Origin: Nocardia amamiensis
GTDB lineage: Bacteria; Actinomycetota; Actinomycetes; Mycobacteriales; Mycobacteriaceae
Direction of reading: 5' to 3'
NCBI RefSeq assembly: GCF_015477605.1
Contig: NZ_JADLQX010000001.1
Span: 483,166 to 547,165, forward strand
Length of the DNA: 64,000 bases
Shown: in pieces, positions 46,092 through 56,029 of the stretch
Layout of the letters: every line of letters starts with the position of its first letter
How positions within the stretch are numbered: the first letter of the stretch is position 1
The notes under the pieces: generated by a model
The model's database searches: none
What the model was told of the DNA's origin: nothing
Seen by the model: the letters and a program-made list of their open reading frames with translations, nothing else
Position numbers and translations under genes: made by a program

Positions 46092-46874
46092 TCAGGTCCA
46101 GAAGCGGGTCAGGTAGCTCCCGTACCGCGACCAATTCGACGGCACGCCGGACAGTTCGAACAGCGCGTACACCGCGTCGAAGAACACCTGATTGATGGCC
46201 GGTGTGAAGAGCAGTGCGAACAGGATCAGCATGCCGAACGGTTTGAACTGATCGAGCGAGCGTCTGGTCTGATAGCTCAAGGACGGCTCGACTATCCCGT
46301 AGCCGTCCAGGCCGGGCAGCGGGATCAGATTCAGCAAGGTTGCCGTGATCTGAAGGAACGCAAGGAAACTCAGACCGAACCAGAACGCCGGATGCGCATC
46401 GGTGCTGCCCCAGATCCGGACCACCGCCAGAAGCAGCACCGCGCACAGCGCGTTCACGGCGGGCCCGGCGCCGCTGATGATCCGTTGCGTCCGCGGCGGG
46501 ACGTTGTGCGTGTGCACGTAGACCGCGCCACCGGGCAGGCCGATACCCCCGAGCGCGATGAACACCATCGGCAAGACGATCGACAGCAGCGGATGACTGT
46601 ATTTCAACGGGTTCAGGGTCAGATAGCCGCGCAGCTCGACCTCGCGGTCGCCCGCGCGCCAGGCGGTGTACGCATGCGCGAATTCGTGCAGGCACAGCGT
46701 GACGACCCAGCCGAACACCACGAAAACGAACACCCCGGCTTTGGCTCGCGTCGAGTCCACCGGGGCATCCCAGGCGAGCGCACCGCCGACCGCCGTGAGA
46801 GCGACCACGAACAGGAACACCGGGCTCGGGCGGACGGCGCGCGACCTGCGACGGATCGGAAACGGTGAGCTCAT
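46092..46874 (-). CDS. Site-2-protease-type M50 zinc metalloprotease (Rv0359-like)
   Basis: 260 residues with five or six membrane helices. The catalytic motif LCLHEFAHAYTAWRAGD (HExxH near residues 61-65) and the third zinc ligand in LLNLIPLPGLDGYGIVEP (NxxPxxxLDG) are both present, so it should be active as an intramembrane protease. The short form without a PDZ domain differs from Rip1/RseP and is like sporulation-type or Rv0359 proteases. The ATG at 46874 overlaps the stop of the upstream gene (ATGA), so the two are translated together. Substrate unknown. Confidence 0.9.
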   Translation of the reverse strand: MSSPFPIRRRSRAVRPSPVFLFVVALTAVGGALAWDAPVDSTRAKAGVFVFVVFGWVVTLCLHEFAHAYTAWRAGDREVELRGYLTLNPLKYSHPLLSIVLPMVFIALGGIGLPGGAVYVHTHNVPPRTQRIISGAGPAVNALCAVLLLAVVRIWGSTDAHPAFWFGLSFLAFLQITATLLNLIPLPGLDGYGIVEPSLSYQTRRSLDQFKPFGMLILFALLFTPAINQVFFDAVYALFELSGVPSNWSRYGSYLTRFWT

Positions 46875-47530
46875 CGCACCAAATGCCAGGACTCGTGGTG
46901 ACGGTAGAAGCTCGAGCGCGGCACCGAGCGGTCGGTGCGGATGCCGTCTCTGGTCACGATCGCGCCGGAGGTACCCAGCTGAGCGGCCCGCCCCTCCACC
47001 CAGCGGCGCTTGCGAATGCCCTTGCGGACGGTGGCTCGCACACCGGGCAGTTCCAGCGACGGCGAGACGATCATGGCCGTCACCTTTCCGGAGAACAGCT
47101 GGGTGTCGTCGACGTAGGCTTCGCCGTCCAGCTTCGCGCCCCCGACGCCGGTGAGCACCGCGCGACCGACCAGCACCGTGCCGGTGTCGTCCCGGACCAG
47201 CGGCGTCTCCACGCCACGACCCCCGATGGCACGCTTGGCCGCCGCGTTGCCGGTGCCGGTCTGGTACGCGCGAGAGGCATAAGTCTTCTCGACCGGCACA
47301 TAGCCGATCTCCACGTGCAGCCGCTCGGTGCGCATCAGGTGGGTGAGCACCGCGGCCAGCGCGGCGTCGCCGCCCAGCACGATCAGCCGTGGCAGGCTGT
47401 CGGCGGCCAGCACGGGAAGCAGTTCGTCGATCTCGGCGGGATCGGGGATGGCGGCCGTCTGGGTGGTCGGCAGTGCCGCGAGCGCGATGGGTACGGGTGC
47501 GCCGTCGCAGCGGAGAACATGGGTACTCAA
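46871..47530 (-). CDS. Rv0358-like protein with a remote diacylglycerol-kinase-like motif
   Basis: 219 residues, soluble. The middle part (LPRLIVLGGDAALAAVLTHL, then IGYVPVEKTYASRAYQTGTG) resembles the GGDGT and P-x-G-T-x-N region of the diacylglycerol/NAD kinase fold. The Gly-Thr of GGDGT is Ala-Ala, so catalysis is uncertain. It also has VRKGIRKRRWVEGRAAQLGT near the C-terminus, a basic segment. From memory it matches M. tuberculosis Rv0358, adjacent to purA. The start is uncertain: TTG 47530 lies 12 bases after GGAGG; GTG 47542 touches that site. Its stop overlaps the M50 protease start, tying it to that protease. Divergent from purA. Confidence 0.65.
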   Translation of the reverse strand: MSTHVLRCDGAPVPIALAALPTTQTAAIPDPAEIDELLPVLAADSLPRLIVLGGDAALAAVLTHLMRTERLHVEIGYVPVEKTYASRAYQTGTGNAAAKRAIGGRGVETPLVRDDTGTVLVGRAVLTGVGGAKLDGEAYVDDTQLFSGKVTAMIVSPSLELPGVRATVRKGIRKRRWVEGRAAQLGTSGAIVTRDGIRTDRSVPRSSFYRHHESWHLVR

Positions 47531-47766
47531 GCTGCCGTACACCCTCCTCGGTTCGAGCCGACACCGTCGGGCCCCTCGCCACTTCCGGGTGAACCCGCCA
47601 GGGTTCGCCCGTGTACGCCGCGCAGCCGCTCGGCGTGCCGTGCAACCATAGCCCTGCCCGGCCGTGACCACACGGGTGTCGAGCCTACGACGAGATCCGA
47701 CGCGACGCCGCCTGGGACGAGTCGGCTAGACTGTGCTTCCGGCCACCGCCTCAGTACGGCAGGTAG

Positions 47767-49101
<1,335 letters not shown>

Positions 49102-49218
49102 AACCTGTTTCGAATTCTGCGCGGTCCAGCGCTAATTCGGCGGGTTCACCACAAATTCACCATCGCTATCGGCCCCGCTCGGCTTCGATCATGATCGTTG
49201 AAGATCTAAAGTTAGAGC

Positions 49219-51822
49219 ATGGCTCGGAACTGGCCGATGATCGAGCGCGAAAGCGAATTCGAGGCGATCCGCGCGGCGCTGACCGGTCCGGAGCACGTCG
49301 GGGTGGTACTCACCGGCGACGCCGGAGTCGGCAAGACCACCCTGGCCCGGCACGCCACCGCCACGCTCGGCGGCAATATTCGCTGGGTGGCGGGCACGGA
49401 GTCGGCGCGCAGCATCCCGCTGGGGGTATTCGCGCACATGGTCGGCGTTTACACGGCGCACGACCCGGTCACGTTCATGTCGGCGGCGCGCGAAGCGCTG
49501 CTCGCCGACGGGCACACCGTGATCGGTGTGGACGACGCGCACCTGCTCGACCAGCTCTCCGCCACCTTGCTGCTCCAACTGGCCATCGACAAGGCCGCGC
49601 ACATCGTGGTCACCGTCCGCAGCGGGGTCCCGGTGCCGGACGCGATCACCTCGCTGTGGAAAGACGGGCACTTGATGCGCATCGACCTGCGCCCGTTCAC
49701 CCAGAGCCAGAGCGTGGAGCTGGTGGAGTCGATGCTCGGTGGGCAGCTCGAGGGGTTCACCGCCAATCTGATGTGGGAGTCCTCCGCCGGAAACGCGCTG
49801 TTCCTCCGGCATTTGGTCGAGGGCGCGCTGGAAGCGGGCACACTGCGTCAGGTCAACGGCGTCTGGCAGCTGCGCGGGCGGGCCGCGGTGACCTCGGAGT
49901 TGGCCGCGCTGCTCGAGGACCGGGTCGAGCAGCTGCCCGAGTCGGTGCTGCGGGTGCTGGAGCTGCTCACCTTCTGTGAGCCGATCGATCTGGACGTGCT
50001 CGCCGAATTGGCGGGTGAGGACGCGGTCGAAGCCGCCGAAACCCGCGGTGTCATCAAGGTGGTGGAGAACACGCAAGACCTGACCGTGCGCTACAACCAC
50101 CCGCTGTTCGGTGAGGTGATCCGGCGCAGGCTCGGCATCGCCTCGGCGCGGCGCCTGCGCGGCCGCCTGTACTCCTCGCTGAAGGAACGTCCGATCAAAT
50201 CCGCGGCCGACCGGATCCGCTTGGCGGAATTGGCCTTGGACAGCGATAAATCAGCGGATCTGGAACTGTTCGAGGCGGCCGCCGCCGACGCGATCGGATT
50301 GGCGAATCTGCCGCTGGGCGAACGCTTCGCGCGCGCAGCGGTGGAACGGCGCGGCGGGGTGGAGTCCGCCGACCTGCTGGCGCGCGCCCTGCTGTGGCAG
50401 GGGCACCGGATCGAGGCCGAGCGCACGCTGGCCAGTTTCGACCCCGACCAGCTCGACGAGGTGCAGCTCGCGCGCTGGGGCAGCACCAGAGTGGCGAACC
50501 TGTTGTGGGCCATGGGCGATGCCGACCGCGCCGACGAGGTGCTGACGCTGGTGCGCGGGAAGGTGCGGCATCCGAAGATCGCGGCCATCTTCACCGGTCT
50601 CGCCTCCGCCAGCGCGGTCAATGAGAACAACATCGATAACGCGATCGCCGAAGCCGAGACGGTCATGTCCACCAAGGACGCGCCGCCGTGGGCGGTGTGG
50701 TGGGCGGCGTTCGGCGGCGGCTTGGCCTTGGCGTTGATGGGCAGAGGCGAAGCGGCCAGACAGTACGCGGCCCGCGGGCACGAGGTGGAGGAGCACATCG
50801 ACGGGCTCAACCGTTTCATGTCGACCCACGCCGAGGTGCTCGCGCTGACCTTCACCGGCGACCTGGAGGACGCACGACGTTGCGCCGCGGCGTATTTCGG
50901 CTACTCCGCGCCCGGCCAGTACCTGGCCTGGGGTATGTCGAAGATCCTGCAGGGCACCGTCGACGTGGCGCAGGGCCGGTTCAACGACGGCATCGAGCAT
51001 TTGGAACAGGCGCTGGCCGCACTGGCCGCCGAGGGCGCCGCCGCCTGGATGTTCCCCGCGAGAATCCGCCTGGCGGAAGCGTATTCGGCGCTCGGCCGCG
51101 CCGCCGAGGCCGCCGAGTCGATCGCGCACGCCACCGCACGCGGCGGCAGGCACAGCGCGGTCTACGAGCCGCAACTGGAAGTCGCCCGCGCCTGGCTGGC
51201 CGCGGCCGAAGGCACCGTCTCCCCGGCCATCCGGATCGCGGTCGGCGCCGCCGACGCGGCGGCCCGGTCGCGTCAGTACGCGATCGAGGCCATCGCCCTG
51301 CACACGGCGGCCCGCTTCGGCGACCACTCCGTGGCGGGACGACTAGCCGACCTGGCCGCTCGGGTGGACGGGCGCCTGGTGCAGGCGCAGGCGCGGCACG
51401 CGGTGGCGCTGGCTGCCCACGACGGTCCTGGACTCGACGCCGCAGCTGCGGAATTCGAGCGGATCGGCGCGATGCTGTCGGCCGCCGACGCCGCGGCGCA
51501 GGCCGCGTCGGCACACGAGCGGGCGGGGGACCGGCGCAGGCTGCTGGAGTCCGCCGCCACGGCCAACCGCCTCGCAGCCGCCTGCGGCGGAGCGAGCACG
51601 CCCGCCCTGCGCCAGGCCGCGCAGCCGTTGCCGCTGACCGCACGGGAACGCGAGATCGCGAACCTGGTGGCGGCGGGCTTGTCCAACCGGCAGATCGCCG
51701 ACCGGCTCACCGTCTCGGTACGCACGGTCGAGGGCCATCTCTACCGCGCCTGCATCAAGATGGACGTCACCGATCGCGAGTCGCTCGGCGCACTGATGCG
51801 CGGCGAATCCGGAAGTGGGTGA
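49219..51822 (+). CDS. Large LuxR-family regulator with AAA ATPase (LAL type)
   Basis: 867 residues. The N-terminal STAND/AAA ATPase has Walker A TGDAGVGKTTLARHA at about 32-46 and Walker B HTVIGVDDAHLLDQ near residue 100. A long TPR-like helical middle part (about 330-780) is rich in Ala and Leu. The C-terminal LuxR HTH follows at about 800-860 (PLTAREREIANLVAAGLSNR, TVEGHLYRACIKMDV). LAL/MalT-type proteins are activated by a ligand bound to the sensor region. In mycobacteria similar proteins include the IniR regulator of iniBAC; whether this one acts on the iniC locus at the window start is only a speculation. ATG 49219; a small lipoprotein gene follows directly. Confidence 0.88.
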   Translation: MARNWPMIERESEFEAIRAALTGPEHVGVVLTGDAGVGKTTLARHATATLGGNIRWVAGTESARSIPLGVFAHMVGVYTAHDPVTFMSAAREALLADGHTVIGVDDAHLLDQLSATLLLQLAIDKAAHIVVTVRSGVPVPDAITSLWKDGHLMRIDLRPFTQSQSVELVESMLGGQLEGFTANLMWESSAGNALFLRHLVEGALEAGTLRQVNGVWQLRGRAAVTSELAALLEDRVEQLPESVLRVLELLTFCEPIDLDVLAELAGEDAVEAAETRGVIKVVENTQDLTVRYNHPLFGEVIRRRLGIASARRLRGRLYSSLKERPIKSAADRIRLAELALDSDKSADLELFEAAAADAIGLANLPLGERFARAAVERRGGVESADLLARALLWQGHRIEAERTLASFDPDQLDEVQLARWGSTRVANLLWAMGDADRADEVLTLVRGKVRHPKIAAIFTGLASASAVNENNIDNAIAEAETVMSTKDAPPWAVWWAAFGGGLALALMGRGEAARQYAARGHEVEEHIDGLNRFMSTHAEVLALTFTGDLEDARRCAAAYFGYSAPGQYLAWGMSKILQGTVDVAQGRFNDGIEHLEQALAALAAEGAAAWMFPARIRLAEAYSALGRAAEAAESIAHATARGGRHSAVYEPQLEVARAWLAAAEGTVSPAIRIAVGAADAAARSRQYAIEAIALHTAARFGDHSVAGRLADLAARVDGRLVQAQARHAVALAAHDGPGLDAAAAEFERIGAMLSAADAAAQAASAHERAGDRRRLLESAATANRLAAACGGASTPALRQAAQPLPLTAREREIANLVAAGLSNRQIADRLTVSVRTVEGHLYRACIKMDVTDRESLGALMRGESGSG

Positions 51823-51829
51823 ACCATCC

Positions 51830-52111
51830 GTGCGAGCAACTGTCGTGGCGTGTGCGGTAGCGGCCGGGGTGGCTTTGGCCGCCGGGTGCTCGGATGAACA
51901 GCCCGGACCGGTCACCAGCTCGATGAGCCCCTCGGTGACGGTGGCGCCGTCGAAGTCGGAGACTCCCCATGAGCGCTACACCAGGATCAGGGACAAGCTG
52001 ATCGAACTCGGTTGCACCACAAACGTGTGCATCCAGACGTACTTCGGCTGTATGGACGGCTACATCACCGGGGAAGCCTGCGATTTCTACCGCGAGCACC
52101 CGATCGACTGA
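51830..52111 (+). CDS. Small lipoprotein of unknown function
   Basis: 93 residues: a lipoprotein signal (VACAVAAGVALAAGC with lipobox LAAG-C near residue 20), a Ser/Thr/Pro-rich linker and a C-terminal cysteine-bearing part (RDKLIELGCTTNVCIQTYFG, CMDGYITGEACDFY), with four cysteines after the lipidated one. No family recognised. The start is uncertain: GTG 51830 gives the cleaner signal sequence, GTG 51815 overlaps the LuxR gene's stop. It is probably co-transcribed with that gene and anchored to the outer face of the cytoplasmic membrane. Confidence 0.65.
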   Translation: MRATVVACAVAAGVALAAGCSDEQPGPVTSSMSPSVTVAPSKSETPHERYTRIRDKLIELGCTTNVCIQTYFGCMDGYITGEACDFYREHPID

Positions 52112-52132
52112 GTCCGCCGAGATCGAACCGTG

Positions 52133-52969
52133 TCACCGGGCGTGCTGCTCGGCGCCGGTGAGGAACGCGCCCGCGACCGGCGCCAGCAGGCCGATGTTGG
52201 GGTTGTGGCTGAGCTTGGGGATCTCCTGGAAGACGGCGTCGGGGACGACCGCGGCGATGGCGCGGGCACCCTTGCGGAGCAGCGCGTCACTCTTGCCGCC
52301 CGCGATGACGAGGGTCGGTATGCCGATCGTGGACCAGTCCTGGGCGCGCAGCGGCTCACCGCGCATGAAGTCGCGCATCACGGCCCAGTCGTGCGCGGTG
52401 GACGGCGCGGTGGCGAGCAGGCCCTTCCAGAACGGGGTGAGGCGCATGACCGCAACCATTGCGCGCGGCACCCCCATCGCCTTGGTCATATAGAACCGCA
52501 CGATGTCGGCGCGACGGTCGCCGGCGATCAGCTCGTGCAGGCGCACCTCGAGGCCGTCCTGCGGTACGAAACCCTCATGGTCGACCACGAAAGGCGGCTC
52601 GAACGCGACGACCTTCGTGATGCCGTTCACCCGGCCGGATGCGGCCGCCCGCAGCGCGAGGGCAGCGCCGGAAGACCAGCCGAACAACGCGGCCGTACCG
52701 CCCGCGGCCTCCACCAGCGCGGCGATATCGTCGATTTCCCGATCGACGTCGTAGACGCCGGGCGAGTCCATGCTGTCGCCGCGACCACGACGGTCGTAAT
52801 TGATCACGGTCAGTCCGTGCTGCTCGGCGAGCGCCTCGGCCAGCTCGACCATCTTGGGGAACTTCCGGTAACCGAAGGCGCCGCCGATCAGGATGACGGT
52901 TCCGGCCGCGCCGCCGCCGTGCCGGTCGAACGCGATGACGGTGCCGTCGGCGGAGGTTACGGTCTGCAT
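52133..52969 (-). CDS. Alpha/beta-hydrolase
   Basis: 278 residues with the alpha/beta-hydrolase fold. Oxyanion region TVILIGGAFGYRKFPK; nucleophile elbow LFGWSSGAALALRAA with Ser near residue 98; acid Asp in IAGGKSDALLRKG; catalytic His in PKLSHNPNIG. The strand INYDRRGRGDSMDSPG is typical of esterase/epoxide-hydrolase relatives. All three triad members are present. Substrate unknown. Monocistronic, ATG 52969, converging on the lipoprotein gene with a 21-bp gap. Confidence 0.85.
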   Translation of the reverse strand: MQTVTSADGTVIAFDRHGGGAAGTVILIGGAFGYRKFPKMVELAEALAEQHGLTVINYDRRGRGDSMDSPGVYDVDREIDDIAALVEAAGGTAALFGWSSGAALALRAAASGRVNGITKVVAFEPPFVVDHEGFVPQDGLEVRLHELIAGDRRADIVRFYMTKAMGVPRAMVAVMRLTPFWKGLLATAPSTAHDWAVMRDFMRGEPLRAQDWSTIGIPTLVIAGGKSDALLRKGARAIAAVVPDAVFQEIPKLSHNPNIGLLAPVAGAFLTGAEQHAR

Positions 52970-53090
52970 GGCTGGCTCACTTTCGTTCCGGGCGGGTCTG
53001 CCGAAGTCCTTGCCGATACCGACGGAGCGAACGCCACGAATTCATCGGACCGCTGGCCGTGCGGCGTGCCGCCGACTACCGCTGCCAGGC

Positions 53091-53744
53091 TCAGAACAGG
53101 GTGGGCTCGCCGAATCCCGGTGTGCGCTCGATGGTCAAAAGCCGCTGCTTGGTGTCGATTCCGCCGGGGGCGGAGAATCCGTGCAGCGCGTGGTCGGCAG
53201 CGAGCACGCGATGGCACGGGATGATCAGTGGAATCGGATTGCGGCCGAGGGCTTGCCCGACGGCTTGGGCGGCGCCGGGTGCGCCGACGCGCTCGGCGAC
53301 CTGGCCGTAGCTGAGGGTGTGGCCGGGATCGATGGCGCGGGTCACGGTGTAGACGGCACGGTGGAACGCGGGAATTCCGCTGGTGTCCACCGGGATCCAG
53401 CGCAAGTCGTCGAGTTCTCCCGCGAGATGGGCGCGGATGCTCGCGATGGCATCAGCGATGAGGCCGGTGGGCGCTTCTTCGCGGATCTCCTGGTCCTGGT
53501 ATCCGGCGCGGCGGCGGGTGATGCGCGCGCGGGTCGCGGCCGGGCTCGTCTCGGGGAGCTGGAATCGGATCACCCCTGCGCCGCTCCACGCGATCGCGCA
53601 GCAGCCGATCGCGGTGTCGAACAGCGCCGCCGCGCCAGGGACGACCGGGGCCGGACGGCTCGCGGCCGCCGGGCCCACGGCGGAGCCGGTGACCTCGGGT
53701 GCCTGGCGAGCGGCCGCGGAGGCGAGGCGCGTGGCGTCACTCAT
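53091..53744 (-). CDS. ogt: Methylated-DNA-protein cysteine methyltransferase (Ogt/MGMT)
   Basis: 217 residues. The alkyl-acceptor cysteine is in the invariant NPIPLIIPCHRVLAAD near residue 176. The helix-turn-helix part is LSYGQVAERVGAPGAAQAVG. The C-terminal half therefore repairs O6-alkylguanine by irreversible alkyl transfer. The N-terminal region (about 1-100) is longer than in Ogt of 165 residues and contains an extra Ala-rich stretch and a segment GYQDQEIREEAPTG. ATG 53744 begins MSDATR; the long in-frame run upstream to 54374 is not conserved. Single gene. Confidence 0.9.
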   Translation of the reverse strand: MSDATRLASAAARQAPEVTGSAVGPAAASRPAPVVPGAAALFDTAIGCCAIAWSGAGVIRFQLPETSPAATRARITRRRAGYQDQEIREEAPTGLIADAIASIRAHLAGELDDLRWIPVDTSGIPAFHRAVYTVTRAIDPGHTLSYGQVAERVGAPGAAQAVGQALGRNPIPLIIPCHRVLAADHALHGFSAPGGIDTKQRLLTIERTPGFGEPTLF

Positions 53745-53833
53745 GAGCCAAGTCTGCACCCGGAGACCGACAAGTTCGAAACAACCAGTCCAGTTTTTCA
53801 GAACTGGACTGAGTCCCGCCCGCGTGGGCATGC

Positions 53834-54073
53834 TCAAACGCGCGGCTTCTCCGCTTCGGGCCAGTCGGGATCCGGCGCGTCTCCGCGACTGTAGATTGCC
53901 GCGAGGTCGGAGTATCGCCGCTGGTCGTCGTAGTAAGAGACGACCCAGTCGGACATCGGTGTGCCCGGGTGAAACCGTTCGAGACGAAAGGTGCGCTCGT
54001 CGCGTCCGGGTGCGTAGTGATAGATCAAATAGCCGAACAAGACGACGATGAACAGGGTGGCGAGGGCGTTCAT
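53834..54073 (-). CDS. Small single-pass membrane protein, function unknown
   Basis: 79 residues: one membrane helix (about 2-20, LATLFIVVLFGYLIYHY) followed by a charged tail (RDERTFRLERFHPGTPMSDW, YYDDQRRYSDLAAIYSRG). No family recognised. The ribosome site is weak (GGCGGG next to the ATG), so the start is uncertain. It is divergent from the MocR regulator with only 62 bp between starts, the position usually held by the regulator's target gene. Confidence 0.55.
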   Translation of the reverse strand: MNALATLFIVVLFGYLIYHYAPGRDERTFRLERFHPGTPMSDWVVSYYDDQRRYSDLAAIYSRGDAPDPDWPEAEKPRV

Positions 54074-54135
54074 CCCGCCAGGGTGCGCCCCACTGGCCTT
54101 GCCAATAAATATCCAATCCGCCGATACTGGACCGC

Positions 54136-55641
54136 ATGGCAACGAGAGTGATCGGTGCGGGCAGCCTGGCCCGTGATCTGGGCAGCTGGCGGAGCATGCA
54201 CGACGGCGAACCGGATTCCGCCGGACGGCGGTCCGCGCGTCCGGCGTACCTGGCGCTTGCCGAAGGCATCCGGCTGCTGATCCACGATGGTCGTGCCCCA
54301 CTCGGTGTCGCGTTGCCCAGCGAACGCGACCTCGCCGCCACGCTCGGCGTCAGCCGGACCACCATCACGTCCACCTACGCGCTGCTGCGCGAACACGGCT
54401 ACCTGATCAGCAGGCAGGGCTCGCGCAGCACCGTGGCGCTGCCCCGCGACGTGCAGCACGACGGCATCAAGCCGGCCAGGAGCATTCTGGCCACGATGGG
54501 CTCGCCCGAGTTGCCCACGATCGACATGACCTACGCCGCCATGGCCGCCCCGCTGGAGATGCAGGACGCGTATTCCGCTGCCCTGGAAGGTATTCCGGCC
54601 TATCTCGGGACACACGGCATGGACCCGGTCGGTGTGCTCGCGTTGCGTGAGGCGATCGCCCGCCGCTACACCGCGCGCGGCCTGCCGACCGAGCCGGACC
54701 AGATCCTGGTCACCCTCGGCGCCCAGCACGGCATGCGACTGCTGCTCAACGTGCTCACCGCGCCCGCCGCCCGCGTGCTCATCGACCACCCGACCTATCC
54801 GAACGCCATCGAGGCGATCCGCGACGTCGGCGCCCGTCCGGTGCCGGTGCCGCTGCGCCCGGACGATCCGGCCGGCGGCTGGGATCTGGACGGAATCCGC
54901 AGCGCGGCACGGCAAACCGCGGCCAGCCTGGCCTACCTGGTGCCGGATTACAACAACCCGACCGGCCTGCTGCTCGACGCCGACGGTCGCGCCGAGCTTG
55001 CCGCCATCGCACGGGAGACCAGGATGACCGTGGTGATCGACGAGTCCATGGCCGATCTGGGACTCGGGGACGCAGCCCCGCCGCCGCCCGTCGCGAGCTT
55101 CGCGAAGGGCGCCGAGATCGTCACGATCGGCTCGGCATCGAAGTCGTTCTGGGGCGGTCTGCGCGTGGGCTGGATTCGGACCAATCAGGCGCTGATCACC
55201 AAGCTGCTCGGCATCCGCTCCACGGTCGACCTCGGCACGCCCGTGATGGACCAGCTGGCCACCGTGCACCTGCTCGAGCACGCCGACACCATCCTCGACC
55301 GTCGCCGGGACCAATTGCGTTCGCAGCGCGCCGCTCTACTGGACGCGCTCGCCGAAGAGTTGCCGGATTGGCGCGTCACCGTCGGCGCCGGCGGCATGTC
55401 GGTGTGGGTGCAGCTGCCCACCTCGGTGTCGACGGCGCTGGCCGCCACCGCCCCCAATCACGGCGTATTGCTCGCGGCCGGGCCGAGATTCGGCGTGCAG
55501 GGCGCGTTCGAGCGCTTCCTGCGGCTGCCGTTCACGCACCGGGAATCCGACTTGCGGTTGGCGGTCAAGGCGATCGCGTCCGCCTACCAGGCGCTGACGC
55601 CGCGCGCGGCCGATCCGTTGACACCGCTGACCTGCTACTGA
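54136..55641 (+). CDS. MocR/PdxR-type regulator (GntR DNA-binding plus aminotransferase domain)
   Basis: 501 residues. The GntR winged helix is at about 35-100 (YLALAEGIRLLIHDGRAPLG, LPSERDLAATLGVSRTTITS). A fold-type I aminotransferase domain follows (about 130-490: LGAQHGMRLLLNVLTAPAAR, YLVPDYNNPTGLLLDADGRA) with the PLP-lysine in TIGSASKSFWGGLRVGW near residue 336. MocR proteins use PLP as a sensor and often control vitamin B6 or amino-acid genes; some pair with a divergent YczE-type membrane protein. Here the divergent gene is an unrelated small membrane protein. ATG 54136; the region between has no clear motif. Confidence 0.9.
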   Translation: MATRVIGAGSLARDLGSWRSMHDGEPDSAGRRSARPAYLALAEGIRLLIHDGRAPLGVALPSERDLAATLGVSRTTITSTYALLREHGYLISRQGSRSTVALPRDVQHDGIKPARSILATMGSPELPTIDMTYAAMAAPLEMQDAYSAALEGIPAYLGTHGMDPVGVLALREAIARRYTARGLPTEPDQILVTLGAQHGMRLLLNVLTAPAARVLIDHPTYPNAIEAIRDVGARPVPVPLRPDDPAGGWDLDGIRSAARQTAASLAYLVPDYNNPTGLLLDADGRAELAAIARETRMTVVIDESMADLGLGDAAPPPPVASFAKGAEIVTIGSASKSFWGGLRVGWIRTNQALITKLLGIRSTVDLGTPVMDQLATVHLLEHADTILDRRRDQLRSQRAALLDALAEELPDWRVTVGAGGMSVWVQLPTSVSTALAATAPNHGVLLAAGPRFGVQGAFERFLRLPFTHRESDLRLAVKAIASAYQALTPRAADPLTPLTCY

Positions 55642-56029
55642 ACGGATTTCGCCAGGGCACGGCGAGGTGCGTGGACGACCCGTCCGGCCCCGGCTGGGGA
55701 GGGCCTGCGCCGGCGGTACTTCCCTTCCGAGCGCCGCCGGGCACGACCGGCCGGCCACCCCTCGGGGCTGGCCCTCGTCGTGCTCGGACGGCGTGCGGAA
55801 GGTCGCACGGCGTCGAGGCCTCCAGTGCGAGCGAGCGGTCAAGGAGCGAACCGGATGGCGCCGGAGGGAATTCAGCTGCGCTCGAAAGCCGCCTGCTCGC
55901 GGACAGTATTGCAGGTGGGGCACCAAACTGTCGAACCGGTTGGTTTGTTGCAATTTTGAATTAGCCGCGCGGGCGGGATGTCCCGGCGACCCGCACGTGC
56001 GTTTCCGGGCGACACCCCGCACTCGGTGC
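55642..56029. other. Gap without a recognisable gene
   Basis: 388 bp between the MocR gene and the racemase gene. It contains an AT-rich patch with AACCGGTT (55935-55942) and no supported ORF. A minus-strand reading with two close cysteine pairs (NCNKPTGSTVWCPTCN) lacks a start codon and is not annotated. Confidence 0.4.

Noticed and set aside
49111..49139. Hairpin after purA (CGAATT..GCGC / GCGC..ATTCG)
   Set aside because: The stem is broken by an unpaired internal loop and there is no T-run, so it is too weak to call a terminator.
55872..56029. Minus-strand segment with two cysteine pairs (possible zinc ribbon)
   Set aside because: No start codon or ribosome site nearby, and its frame runs into the racemase gene; too short to support.
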